In this document: piece by piece, positions 35,311-43,938 of the stretch
Layout of the letters: every line of letters starts with the position of its first letter
How positions within the stretch are numbered: the first letter of the stretch is position 1
Assembly (NCBI GenBank): GCA_033764075.1
Contig: JANRJH010000019.1
Span: 77,686 to 141,685 of the forward strand
DNA length: 64,000 nt
Direction of reading: 5' to 3'
From: M3007 sp033764075
Lineage (GTDB): Bacteria > Bacteroidota > Bacteroidia > Chitinophagales > Saprospiraceae
Program-made: the position numbers and the translations under genes
The notes under the pieces: generated by a model
Told to the model about the DNA's origin: nothing
The model's database searches: none
What the model saw: the letters and a program-made list of their open reading frames with translations, nothing else

Positions 35311-36696
35311 ATGAGACAACGACTGATTCTCCTCACCATCTGCCTGCTGGCCCTCACCGCCGCCGGCTTCGGCCCCGATCCGCTGCCGGCATGGGCCACC
35401 CACATTCCCCCAAGCCCCCAGCGGCCCGGTGACCCGGCCAGGGGCTACGACTACCTCGTCTACGGCGATTATGTGAGCTCGGGCGCCCCCCTCGGCGCTT
35501 TCCGCAAGCTGCTCGGCAAACGCACCGTCAACGACCTGGGGCGCACAGGCGACAGCAAGGGCATACCCTTTGGGTTCAACGTGGTGAACGCCGCCGAAGG
35601 CGCCAAAATGGTGGCCCCTACCTGCCTTACCTGCCACGCCGAAACCCTCATGGACACGCTGATTGTGGGGCTGGGCAGCACCACCGGCGACTTTACCGAC
35701 AAACAAAAGGGCATAGGGCTGGTAAAAACAGCCCTGAACATGAAATACGGGAAAGATTCGCCCGAAATGGCGGCCTTCGCCCGCACAGTACGCGCCTACA
35801 ACGCCCTCTCCGGCCGCATCCGCACCGAGACGCCGGGCGTCAACCCGGCCGACAAAATTTTTGCCGTGCTCTCCGCCTACCGGGACCCGCACGACCTGCA
35901 CTGGCTCGAAAAACCCCAGTTCGACATTCCCAGGATGGCCGTACCCACCGATGTGCCGCCGTGGTGGAACGTGAAGAAAAAACACATGCTGTACTATAAC
36001 GGTCTGGGTCGGGGCGATTTCGCCAGGCTGTCCATGGCTTCCGGCCTGCTCACCATGACCGACAGCACTGAGGCCCGTCGCATTGACGAGCGGTTTCCGG
36101 ACGTGATCGCCTGGATCAATACCTTGGAGCCGCCGAAATACCCTTTTCCCGTCGACCCGGCGCTGGCCGCCCAGGGCAAGGCCATTTTTGAAAAATCGTG
36201 CGCCAAATGCCACGGTACCTATGACGATCAGGAAACCTACCCCAACCTGGTAATCGACCTGGAAAAAGTGGGCACCGACCCCCTGCTCGCCCGGGTCTAC
36301 CAGCAATATCCGGAGTACCATACCTGGTTCAACGCCGGGTGGTTTGCTGCCGACTCCACCGCCGTCTGGGCCCGCCTGCTGCCCACCAACGGCTACGTGG
36401 CGCCGCCCCTCGACGGCATCTGGGCCTCTGCGCCTTACCTGCACAACGCATCCGTGCCCACCGTCTGGGATCTGCTCGACAGCAAAAACCGCCCGGTGTA
36501 CTGGGAACGCTCGTACAACAACGCCGACTATGACCCGGAACGCCTGGGCTGGCGATATGCGCAGCACGACAAACGCAAAAACGAAAAAACCTACGACACA
36601 ACCCTGCCCGGATATGGCAATCAGGGGCATCCTTTCGGCGACAAACTCAACCACGAGGAGCGAAAAGCCGTAGTGGAGTACCTGAAAACGCTGTAG
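35311..36696 (+). CDS. Exported dihaem cytochrome c
   Basis: The 461-residue protein has a signal peptide (MRQRLILLTICLLALTAAGFG) and two CxxCH haem-binding motifs, CLTCH (about residue 109) and CAKCH (about residue 299). The second is in a cytochrome c domain of the type following QGKAIFEKSC. The rest resembles dihaem c-type cytochromes and peroxidase-like (c-551/di-haem) proteins with conserved PPWWNVKKKHMLYYNGLGRG. It should act in periplasmic electron transfer; no redox partner is encoded nearby. The ATG at 35311 is used for the signal peptide. It is divergent from ruvA. Confidence 0.88.
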   Translation: MRQRLILLTICLLALTAAGFGPDPLPAWATHIPPSPQRPGDPARGYDYLVYGDYVSSGAPLGAFRKLLGKRTVNDLGRTGDSKGIPFGFNVVNAAEGAKMVAPTCLTCHAETLMDTLIVGLGSTTGDFTDKQKGIGLVKTALNMKYGKDSPEMAAFARTVRAYNALSGRIRTETPGVNPADKIFAVLSAYRDPHDLHWLEKPQFDIPRMAVPTDVPPWWNVKKKHMLYYNGLGRGDFARLSMASGLLTMTDSTEARRIDERFPDVIAWINTLEPPKYPFPVDPALAAQGKAIFEKSCAKCHGTYDDQETYPNLVIDLEKVGTDPLLARVYQQYPEYHTWFNAGWFAADSTAVWARLLPTNGYVAPPLDGIWASAPYLHNASVPTVWDLLDSKNRPVYWERSYNNADYDPERLGWRYAQHDKRKNEKTYDTTLPGYGNQGHPFGDKLNHEERKAVVEYLKTL

Positions 36697-36706
36697 CCCC
36701 CCTCCC

Positions 36707-37270
36707 TCACAGTAGTCCCGGAATCACCGCCCTTACCCGCTTCCGGTAGTCCGCATACGCATCGCCAAACTGCCGGAGCAGTTTCTGTTCCTCCCAGTAA
36801 ATACCGAAAGGCAGGTACACCAACAAAGCGAAAACCGCCGCCCAGAAGGTCTCGTACGGAAAACACAGGGCAACCCCCGGAAAAATGCACAAGGCGCCGC
36901 TGTACAACGGATGGCGCACCCAGGCGTTCAGACCCGTGGTTTGCAGTTCTGCATGACGGGCCGCCGGCGCGTCGTTAAGACCAAAAAACTCCCGAAAATC
37001 GTAGTTCCTGAACGCTGCCAGGGTGAGCCATACCCCCAACACAAGCAAACCCAGGCCCCAATACTGAGGGGAGAAAAGCTGTTCACCGGGGTGCCGGAAG
37101 GTGCTGAAAAGGATGGCGCCCAACCCCGCCGCCGCCACCACACTGTACCACAAACGGTAGCGCCGGTACACCGCAGGCAATTTTTGCTGCATAAAAGCCT
37201 TTACGCCGTCGGCAGCAAAAAGACTGTGAAAAGCGTAGTAGAGGAGCCAGTAGAGAATGGTTTGGATCAT
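36707..37270 (-). CDS. Membrane methyltransferase of the isoprenylcysteine carboxyl methyltransferase/PEMT type
   Basis: The 187-residue protein has about five membrane segments. The C-terminal motif GLNAWVRHPLYSGAL, followed by a later E-E-x-x-L (YWEEQKLLRQFGDAYADYRKRV), is the S-adenosylmethionine site of the ICMT/PEMT superfamily. Bacterial members modify lipids or unknown substrates. The ATG at 37270 begins the first hydrophobic segment; upstream in-frame starts add a low-complexity Lys/Gly stretch. It is convergent with the cytochrome gene. Confidence 0.8.
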   Translation of the reverse strand: MIQTILYWLLYYAFHSLFAADGVKAFMQQKLPAVYRRYRLWYSVVAAAGLGAILFSTFRHPGEQLFSPQYWGLGLLVLGVWLTLAAFRNYDFREFFGLNDAPAARHAELQTTGLNAWVRHPLYSGALCIFPGVALCFPYETFWAAVFALLVYLPFGIYWEEQKLLRQFGDAYADYRKRVRAVIPGLL

Positions 37271-37300
37271 GTTTTTTTGTTTCTGCCCCCCGGATTTCAT

Positions 37301-37422
37301 CCAGGCCGCCCCGGATTTCATCCGGGGTTATTCATGTTTGACCGCTACGCGGTCATTCGGGGTTCAGGGGTTGGTCGGAAAGCCTAGCGCAGGGCTATTC
37401 CCCATTCCGCATTCCGCATTCA
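37301..37422. repeat. REP-like stem-loops and short 7-bp array before the malQ stop
   Basis: CCCCGGAT and ATCCGGGG flank TTC in a small hairpin near 37311-37329, and GACCGC/GCGGTC form another near 37340-37354. The repeats CATTCCG CATTCCG CATT at 37403-37420 give a short 7-bp array that touches the malQ stop codon. There is no coding sequence in this gap. Confidence 0.55.
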
Positions 37423-40089
37423 TTTTCGTCCTGCTCGCTCCACCAACTCCCTCAACCCCGCGTTGAACCCTTTTTCGCCCTGGAGTTCTTCCAGCGTGAG
37501 GTGCATACGATAGCGCCAGTAGTGTTTGGGGTTGGCCGGTACGTTGATGCGCTCATCGTCGGGGTTTTGGCGGCGCAGGCGGCCATCCATACCGAGCAGG
37601 TCTTGCAGTTGGAAGATGCTCCACATGGCCGGGGAGGCCAGGTGCTGCCACACGATGAGCTGGTTGACCCAGGGCTCACAGTAATACGGCACGGGGGTGT
37701 ACTGCTCGAGCACTTCGCGGAAGAAACGGGCGGTGTTCTCGCGATCTTCCTCCCACCATCCGCGCACGGTGCTCATGTCGTGGGTGGAGGGGGTGACGAC
37801 GCTCAGGTAGGGCGCGTCTTTGGGGTGGAAAAAACGGCGGTCGGCTTGTTTGGGCATGCGCTGTATCTCGAGGCTCAGGATGCCAAGGTCGCGCATCACG
37901 CCGGGCACACAGTGGGGCACCATGCCGAGGTCTTCGCCGCACACCAGCATGCGGGTAGCGCGTTTGAGGGCCGGCAGTTTTTTCAGCGCCTCCTGCTCCC
38001 AGAATAGTTCGTGGCGGCGGAAGAAATAATCGGTGGCCAGGGCGTGCAGGTATCGTTGCTGGTCGGGCGGCAGGTCCCGGAAGCTGCTCGTTTGCTCCAG
38101 TGCGATTCGCGGGTGAAAATACCCGGGTTGCTCCTCCGACTCGATGAGCAGTACGTTGGCCAACAGGTTCAGCAGGCCGTCGCGCAGGCCGGCCGGCGTT
38201 GGGTCCCGGGCGATCAGTGGATCGAAGTGCGCAACCACCTTGGCCTGGGTGTCGAAGGCCGGCAAAAAAGCGTATCGCCCGCGGGCGTCCTGTTTCAGGA
38301 AAGGCGCCGTTTGGGTGCGGAACTGCTCGCCGAAGGTCTGCCAAAGGATGTGATCGGTGATGTACGGACGACAGAAGCGCTCCTTGTCGAACATGACGCC
38401 CGCCCGGAACAAGTCCTCCGGGCTAAAGGGAAGCGCCGGTACAAAGTAACCCAGGATGCCCTGGGTAGCGGTTTGCGGGATCGACCAGATGCGGAAGAAC
38501 CCCAGGATGTGGTCGATGCGGAAGGCGTCGAAATAGCGACTCATCTGGGCGAAGCGCATGCGCCACCAGGCGAACCCGTCGGCCTGCATGCGCGGCCAGT
38601 TGTAGGTCGGGAAACCCCAGTTCTGTCCCGCCACGGCGAAGTCGTCGGGCGGTGCGCCGGCCTGTTTGTCCATGTGGTACAACGCCGGCGCCTGCCAGGC
38701 GTCGGCGCTGAACCGGTAGATGCCGATGGGGATGTCGCCCTTGACGGCGATCTGGCGCCGGTGCAGGTAGTCCACCGCTGCGCGGAGCTGCCGGTGGAGC
38801 TGGTATTGCACGAACAGGTGGATGGCCACCTGGTGGTAGTCTTTGAAATCGGGCTTGAAAAACGGCTCGATGGCCTTGAGATCGCAGGTCTGGTGCGTTT
38901 TCCAGCGTTGAAACTCGGCTGTTCCGTTCACGTCGCGCAGGTAGCAGAAGGCAGCGTAGGGCAACAGCCACGCGCTGTTTTCGGCCAGAAACAGGGCATA
39001 CTCCGGGTCGTTTTCCCATTCGGCGCGCATCGCCTCGTACAACCGGGTGAAAATGGCCCATTTGAGTTTGATCACCGCATCGTAATCGACGTCGGTCAGC
39101 GCGTTGAGTTTTTTGCGCTCGGCCTCGTAGGGCTTGAGCAGGGTGGCGTGTTTTTTACCGGCCAGCTCGGCGGGGTTCAGGAACAGGGGGTGCAGGGCGA
39201 AGGCCGAAATGGCGGAGTACGGGTAGGAGTCCACCCAGGTGTGGGTGGCGGTGGTGTCGTTGATTGGCAGCAGCTGCACGAGTTTGAGGCCGGCGCCAGC
39301 GGCCCAGTCGCCCAGCAGCGGCAAGTCGGTAAACTCGCCCACCCCATAGCTCTTGGCACTGCGCAGGCTGAACACCGGAATGGCGACCCCGGCGCCCCGC
39401 CACTGCGGGTAAGGCAGGCGGGCGAAGCCGTCGTGTATCAGCGTGGTCACGCCCGGTCGGTCGGAGGCGAACAGGATGCGGTTGTCGCCCTGCTCGAAGG
39501 TGTCGAGCGCGCCGGTGCGGCTGTTCCACACGGCGTACTTGTAGGCGATCGGGAAGCGCTCCTCCGACAGGTCGAGGCGGGCGGTCAGCCACAGGCCCTC
39601 GCGGCTCATGGGCACCGGCGGCAGTTCGTTCCACCGGCCCATGCTGTCCGTGCCGCCGGTCAGACAGAGCGACTCGTGGGCCTCCAGCAGGGGCGCCTTG
39701 ACGCGGAAAATATGGGTGCAGTGCCCGGAATACGTCGCTTCTTCGGGCTTCTCCTGCGGAAAAAATATTTTCGTGAATGGCTGGGTGAGAAAGGCATTGG
39801 CCTCGTCGCCCATGGCGTTCCAGTGGTCCAGCACCTGCAATTCCGGGGTGTTCAGTTCCTGCAGGTTGATCTCCCGCTCCGGGTCCCACTCCTCGCGCAA
39901 ACGCCCGCCGGCGCTATAAAACCGGTAACCGTAGGCAAAAACCGGTGTTTGTGCCGGATCGACCTGTAGCGAACAGGTCCAGAGCTCTTCATTCAGGTAG
40001 GTCAGCGGGGTTTCTGTTCCGTCTGGAACAGCCAGGCTGAGGCGTTCGCCGTATTCGGTGTGAAATTTCAGGTAAAAGTGCAGTTGCAT
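37420..40089 (-). CDS. malQ: 4-alpha-glucanotransferase with two starch-binding domains (DPE2-like)
   Basis: The 889-residue enzyme transfers glucan chains between maltose/maltodextrins and larger glucans. The N-terminal 240 residues contain two CBM20-like modules (QLHFYLKFHTEYGERL, and HIFRVKAPLLEAHESL). They are followed by the GH77 barrel with the nucleophile segment FDAFRIDHILGFFRIW, the acid LVCGEDLGMVP and STHDMSTVRGWW. The two CBM20 domains and the length make it resemble plant DPE2, not the roughly 500-residue E. coli MalQ. It is cytoplasmic, as no signal peptide is present. The ATG at 40089 is preferred over the frame start at 40167, which lies in the scpA-derived repeat. Confidence 0.93.
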   Translation of the reverse strand: MQLHFYLKFHTEYGERLSLAVPDGTETPLTYLNEELWTCSLQVDPAQTPVFAYGYRFYSAGGRLREEWDPEREINLQELNTPELQVLDHWNAMGDEANAFLTQPFTKIFFPQEKPEEATYSGHCTHIFRVKAPLLEAHESLCLTGGTDSMGRWNELPPVPMSREGLWLTARLDLSEERFPIAYKYAVWNSRTGALDTFEQGDNRILFASDRPGVTTLIHDGFARLPYPQWRGAGVAIPVFSLRSAKSYGVGEFTDLPLLGDWAAGAGLKLVQLLPINDTTATHTWVDSYPYSAISAFALHPLFLNPAELAGKKHATLLKPYEAERKKLNALTDVDYDAVIKLKWAIFTRLYEAMRAEWENDPEYALFLAENSAWLLPYAAFCYLRDVNGTAEFQRWKTHQTCDLKAIEPFFKPDFKDYHQVAIHLFVQYQLHRQLRAAVDYLHRRQIAVKGDIPIGIYRFSADAWQAPALYHMDKQAGAPPDDFAVAGQNWGFPTYNWPRMQADGFAWWRMRFAQMSRYFDAFRIDHILGFFRIWSIPQTATQGILGYFVPALPFSPEDLFRAGVMFDKERFCRPYITDHILWQTFGEQFRTQTAPFLKQDARGRYAFLPAFDTQAKVVAHFDPLIARDPTPAGLRDGLLNLLANVLLIESEEQPGYFHPRIALEQTSSFRDLPPDQQRYLHALATDYFFRRHELFWEQEALKKLPALKRATRMLVCGEDLGMVPHCVPGVMRDLGILSLEIQRMPKQADRRFFHPKDAPYLSVVTPSTHDMSTVRGWWEEDRENTARFFREVLEQYTPVPYYCEPWVNQLIVWQHLASPAMWSIFQLQDLLGMDGRLRRQNPDDERINVPANPKHYWRYRMHLTLEELQGEKGFNAGLRELVERAGRK

Positions 40090-40128
40090 AGCGGCTCTCG
40101 TCAAATAAAGGCCGAAAATACGAACTGC

Positions 40129-40188
40129 TACGCATCCGCCGGTTCCTCTTCCGGCAAAGTGAGCCAAAAGTTGTTGGCGCCCTCGCCC
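40129..40188 (-). repeat. 60-bp direct repeat, detached copy of the scpA 3' end
   Basis: This 60-bp segment is identical to 43940-43999, the last codons of scpA. It lies 40 nt upstream of malQ and 4 nt past the stop codon of the T9SS type B protein gene. The two copies bracket the two surface-protein genes. Confidence 0.95.
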
Positions 40189-40191
40189 CCC

Positions 40192-41892
40192 TCAACGAAG
40201 CAACGTCACCGAACCCGCCAACACTTCCTCTTGTTCGGACTGGTAGGTGCGGTACCGAAGTACCCAGGTGTACACCCCCGGGGGTGCCGGACGCCCGTCT
40301 GCGTGGCCGTCCCATCCACCCGGTGCATCCCCTTGTTCCGCATACACCAGATTGCCCCACCGGTCGTACACCGCCAGGGTCATTTGCGCGACGTTGCCGG
40401 CGTAGGCGGTGAATCGGTTGTTCTCACCATCGCGATCCGGCATAAAGACGTTCGGAACGTATATCCGGGTGGGACATCCCACCGCCAACACCTCGTCCGA
40501 CTCGACGCCGCACGCGTTCTCGCTGCGCAGGCCGTACCACCCGGGACGCGCCACCCAGATCTCCGCAGTCGTGTCGCCTGTAGACCACAGGTAGTTGGGC
40601 AGCACCCCGTTGGCCGACAATCGCGCGGGCTCGATACGCCCATCCACACACAACCGAACGGTGTCGCCCAGATTGATGGACGGCAGGGGCGCCTCCACCG
40701 ACAGGACAAGCGTGTCCCGGTAAACCACGCAGCCGTCGCTCATCTCCACCGAATAGCTGCCGGGTTGTTCCAGCGCGATGCGGCGCGTCGTGTCGCCTGT
40801 ATTCCACAGGTAGCGCACAAAGCCCGCCGGCGCTTCGACCGCATGCGGCAATGCCAGGAGGCAAACCCCGGTGTCGGGTATCGCCGCAACCGACGGGGGG
40901 CGGTACAGCTCAACGTGTACGGTGTCGGTGGCCATGCCGCAGGCGCCCAGCGACACCTGCACCCAATACATGCCCGGCGCGCCGACCACCGTGCTGCGCG
41001 TGGTGTCGCCGTTGCTCCAGCGGTAGGTATCGAACCCCGCCGGAGCTTCGAGCGTGTGCGGAAAAGCGCACACCGACTGCTCGCGTGAGGTGAAGATGGG
41101 GTCGCTGACTTTCACGACGGAGACGTCGTCGATGTAATAGTATGCCTGTGCATATTGCGCCAGATTGGGCTGCGACGCCGGCTTGAGCACTACCGTGTCG
41201 GCGGCTCCCTGATCGGTGAACACGCCCAGGGTGATCCACTCCTCCCCGCCCGACGCTCTGAACAACCCTTCGACGGCGTACCACGCCGAGGTGTCGGTGT
41301 GGAACTGGCCTTTGCGGATGATCTGGGGCGTCAACTGGAGGATCACATCGGTGTTGCTGTCCAAATACGGCGGGGTGTTCTTGTTCCGGGGCGGCGCAAC
41401 GGTGATCGCCATGGCCAGATCGTCGGTGCAAATGGTGTTGAAATCGTCGTAGTACCCAACGCTGCAGTAAAAACGGGCACAGTAAACGGCGCCGGAATCC
41501 AACGGAGCTTGCAAACGCGACTGGATGTACTCCCGTATTTTACCATTCGGCGAAAACTTCGTGTTGATTGCATAAGCTCCGAAACCCATGTAGGCTTCTC
41601 CGCTTCTCGGCCATTGGAACCCTGCCTGATTGGTTGGCGTGCGGTACCGCCGGATCAGCGTATCCAGTTGACAGGCATTGTAATAATCCGGGGTAACGTA
41701 ATTGGGCGATATCCAATAAGGCACTTTTGTATAGTCCGTGGCATTGTCGTACCATACCGTGTCAATGCCTTCGTAAATCGCCAGGTAGCACGTGTTTTTT
41801 GCTTCAAAATCGGGGTTGCGCACCAGGTTGAACTGGCCAAAGCTCAAAAAAGGGAGTACGGAGACCAGGAGGGTCAGGATAAATGCCTTCAT
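40192..41892 (-). CDS. Secreted protein with type B (gliding-motility-associated) T9SS domain
   Basis: The 566-residue protein has a signal peptide (MKAFILTLLVSVLPFLSFGQ) and an N-terminal jelly-roll-like domain (about 20-290). Three Ig-like repeats with the W-S-x-GDTT pattern follow (YRWSNGDTT, YLWNTGDTT, YLWSTGDTT). The C-terminal type B sorting domain contains IYVPNVFMPDRDGENNRF, DRWGNLVY and GGWDGHADGRPAPPGVYTWVLRY. Type B proteins are exported by the T9SS and depend on SprF-type partners. It is the downstream gene of a two-gene island flanked by a 60-bp direct repeat. Confidence 0.9.
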   Translation of the reverse strand: MKAFILTLLVSVLPFLSFGQFNLVRNPDFEAKNTCYLAIYEGIDTVWYDNATDYTKVPYWISPNYVTPDYYNACQLDTLIRRYRTPTNQAGFQWPRSGEAYMGFGAYAINTKFSPNGKIREYIQSRLQAPLDSGAVYCARFYCSVGYYDDFNTICTDDLAMAITVAPPRNKNTPPYLDSNTDVILQLTPQIIRKGQFHTDTSAWYAVEGLFRASGGEEWITLGVFTDQGAADTVVLKPASQPNLAQYAQAYYYIDDVSVVKVSDPIFTSREQSVCAFPHTLEAPAGFDTYRWSNGDTTRSTVVGAPGMYWVQVSLGACGMATDTVHVELYRPPSVAAIPDTGVCLLALPHAVEAPAGFVRYLWNTGDTTRRIALEQPGSYSVEMSDGCVVYRDTLVLSVEAPLPSINLGDTVRLCVDGRIEPARLSANGVLPNYLWSTGDTTAEIWVARPGWYGLRSENACGVESDEVLAVGCPTRIYVPNVFMPDRDGENNRFTAYAGNVAQMTLAVYDRWGNLVYAEQGDAPGGWDGHADGRPAPPGVYTWVLRYRTYQSEQEEVLAGSVTLLR

Positions 41893-41966
41893 CGCATGTA
41901 TTTAGGTTGGAATAGGCCACGATGGGCCGTAACGGCCCATCGTGGCGTGTTTCACCATGGGCAAGC

Positions 41967-43751
41967 TTATGGTTTGATCAACTGGCCCGAGCGCATTTCG
42001 CTGCCCGTTACGGCCCTCCACAAGTAGGCGCCGGAAGCCAACTGGTCTACGCCAATCCGATGCACGCCATGGGTCAATTGGTTGCGCATGACAACCTTTC
42101 CGGTTACGTCAATAATTTCAAACGCAAGCAACTCCTCCGAAGACAAGCCGGACACATCCACCTGCAACACATCGCGCACCGGATTGGGCCTCACGTGCAC
42201 CTCAAGCAGCCCGTTCCCGGACGAGGCCGACCGATCGTCGGCGCCTTCATCCACCAGGCACCAGGTGCAGTTGGGATCAATCCTGAAGAACGATTCCTTG
42301 AATACCGTCCCGCATTCGTTGACCACCGTGAGCCTGACCTTGAAACGAAAATCCAAGCGCTGTTGCTGCGTGAGGTTGAAAAAGTACCCATTGGTCAAAT
42401 CCTGATCGTTAAACTGCCGAAGCGGCGGCAACTGAAAGGGCGGATTCAGGTTGACAAACGGCCCGTCGAGGATGGTAGCGATGGGATCGCCTACTATGGT
42501 AGTTCGCCAAATCTGTATTTTATACTTATCGATGGATCCGCTTTGGGATACGTACCCCTGAAACAAGATGCCACAGAACGCCGGGCCGAGTACGGTATTG
42601 GGCGCCTGAGGGTCGTCTGTGCGGTCGGTAGGCGCCTGATTTTGCGAACTGATGAGTTTAAACTCCGCATTCGACTCGTCCAGTTCGCTGATGCGCACAC
42701 ATTTGGTCATGGGTGCACCATACGGAGCAGACCAGCCGCCTCTCAACTCATACGACACCTTGTACCAGCCTGACTGGGTTGCATAGACAGGAAAAAGCGT
42801 GCGCAGATTGTACGCATCGCTGTACGCCACCTCCCTGACAATCGCCGTTCCGGGAATGGCCTCTCCGCAATCATCGGATTGTTCCATGGTGATCCTGGCC
42901 CGCCATTTGGGCAAATTGTAGCACCCGACCTTCGTGCTTTTGTCGTTCAGCACCATGGGCGCGTTGTTGCAGGCATACAACTCAATGGGGAAAGCATTCG
43001 AGCCGTTTATGTCGAAATTCGCATTCCATACAGGCGGATTGGCCACGATCACTTGTGGGTGCGTGTACTCGTGCGAACCGCATGCGCTGGTTGTCAGCAG
43101 ACGTACCCGATAATACCGCACCCGATCGGTATTAAAATATAACCCCGGATAATGGGAAGCGTTATCAAAGTACTGCTCCCGTATGTCGCCGTCGTTCCAG
43201 CCGTTGGACCAATAGGGCGACGGGGCAATGATGTTGCCCGCTGCATCTGTTTCCCAGACCTCAATCCGCCAGCGCTTAACCGGTCCATTTTGCAGGTACA
43301 AAGACCTGATCAGCCGGAAGCCGGTGTAAAATCCGGAACAATCCGTGACATCATCCAATTCAAACTGGGCGTAGTTGAAATTTTGCAGGGACACCAGAAC
43401 ACATCGCGACCGCGTTTCGCTGTATCCCAGCATACAATCATACGTAATGGTTAACTTGTGCAGACCGGGGCGGTTCCACACAACACAGGCTTCCGGGTTA
43501 CAACCGGAGGCCTCGGGTTGGCACACTACCGTGCCGGTTCCTGCGTCGGCAGGGCTGAACTGAAGGCTTCGCGCATTGCAAGTGGCCACCTGAGGAAAAA
43601 TGTACTGGTAACCCCCTTGCAGACACTGCGGTTCGCCGGGAACGGGAAAACCCAGGCACGTTTCAAAATCCGGGTTGGCAGAGGAACAGCCCTCCTGGCC
43701 CGCAGACGCTGTGACGACGAAAAATGAGAAAATGATCAGCCAACCAAACAA
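41967..43751 (-). CDS. Secreted protein with type A T9SS sorting domain, possible phase-variable 5' end
   Basis: The 594-residue frame has a hydrophobic signal segment (GWLIIFSFFVVTASAG), several cysteine-containing beta domains (about 20-500) and a type A sorting domain (NPVRDVLQVDVSGLSSEELL, IIDVTGKVVM, LASGAYLWRA). The only start in frame is a TTG at 43751 with no positive residue before the hydrophobic core. An ATG at 43812 is out of frame by one base, and an array of 8-bp repeats lies between (43758-43805). One extra unit, or two fewer, would join that ATG to the signal. It is likely in an operon with the type B gene downstream. The family of the beta domains is not recognised. Confidence 0.75.
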   Translation of the reverse strand: MFGWLIIFSFFVVTASAGQEGCSSANPDFETCLGFPVPGEPQCLQGGYQYIFPQVATCNARSLQFSPADAGTGTVVCQPEASGCNPEACVVWNRPGLHKLTITYDCMLGYSETRSRCVLVSLQNFNYAQFELDDVTDCSGFYTGFRLIRSLYLQNGPVKRWRIEVWETDAAGNIIAPSPYWSNGWNDGDIREQYFDNASHYPGLYFNTDRVRYYRVRLLTTSACGSHEYTHPQVIVANPPVWNANFDINGSNAFPIELYACNNAPMVLNDKSTKVGCYNLPKWRARITMEQSDDCGEAIPGTAIVREVAYSDAYNLRTLFPVYATQSGWYKVSYELRGGWSAPYGAPMTKCVRISELDESNAEFKLISSQNQAPTDRTDDPQAPNTVLGPAFCGILFQGYVSQSGSIDKYKIQIWRTTIVGDPIATILDGPFVNLNPPFQLPPLRQFNDQDLTNGYFFNLTQQQRLDFRFKVRLTVVNECGTVFKESFFRIDPNCTWCLVDEGADDRSASSGNGLLEVHVRPNPVRDVLQVDVSGLSSEELLAFEIIDVTGKVVMRNQLTHGVHRIGVDQLASGAYLWRAVTGSEMRSGQLIKP

Positions 43752-43757
43752 TAGTCC

Positions 43758-43805
43758 GGAGATGGGGAGATGGGGAGATGGGGAGATGGGGAGATGGGGA
43801 GATGA
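43758..43805. repeat. Tandem 8-bp repeat (GGAGATGG) x5.9 upstream of a surface-protein gene
   Basis: Five exact units GGAGATGG run from 43758 to 43797, and a sixth, GGAGATGA, ends at 43805. The unit length is not a multiple of three. It lies between the ATG at 43812 and the main reading frame of the T9SS protein below. Confidence 0.95.
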
Positions 43806-43938
43806 GTTTCATTGGGTAAAAGTTTAAGTGAAAGTGTTTACAAAAAAAACATATCCCCATTAAAAAAACAAATAAAATTAGTTAATTATCAGTGATTTAA
43901 CATAACAATACGCTTACATTTTCCGCTTGTCTTTTGCC

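Noticed and set aside
38011..39969. Open frame of 652 codons antisense to malQ
   Set aside because: Shadow frame; malQ catalytic motifs on the other strand are unmistakable.
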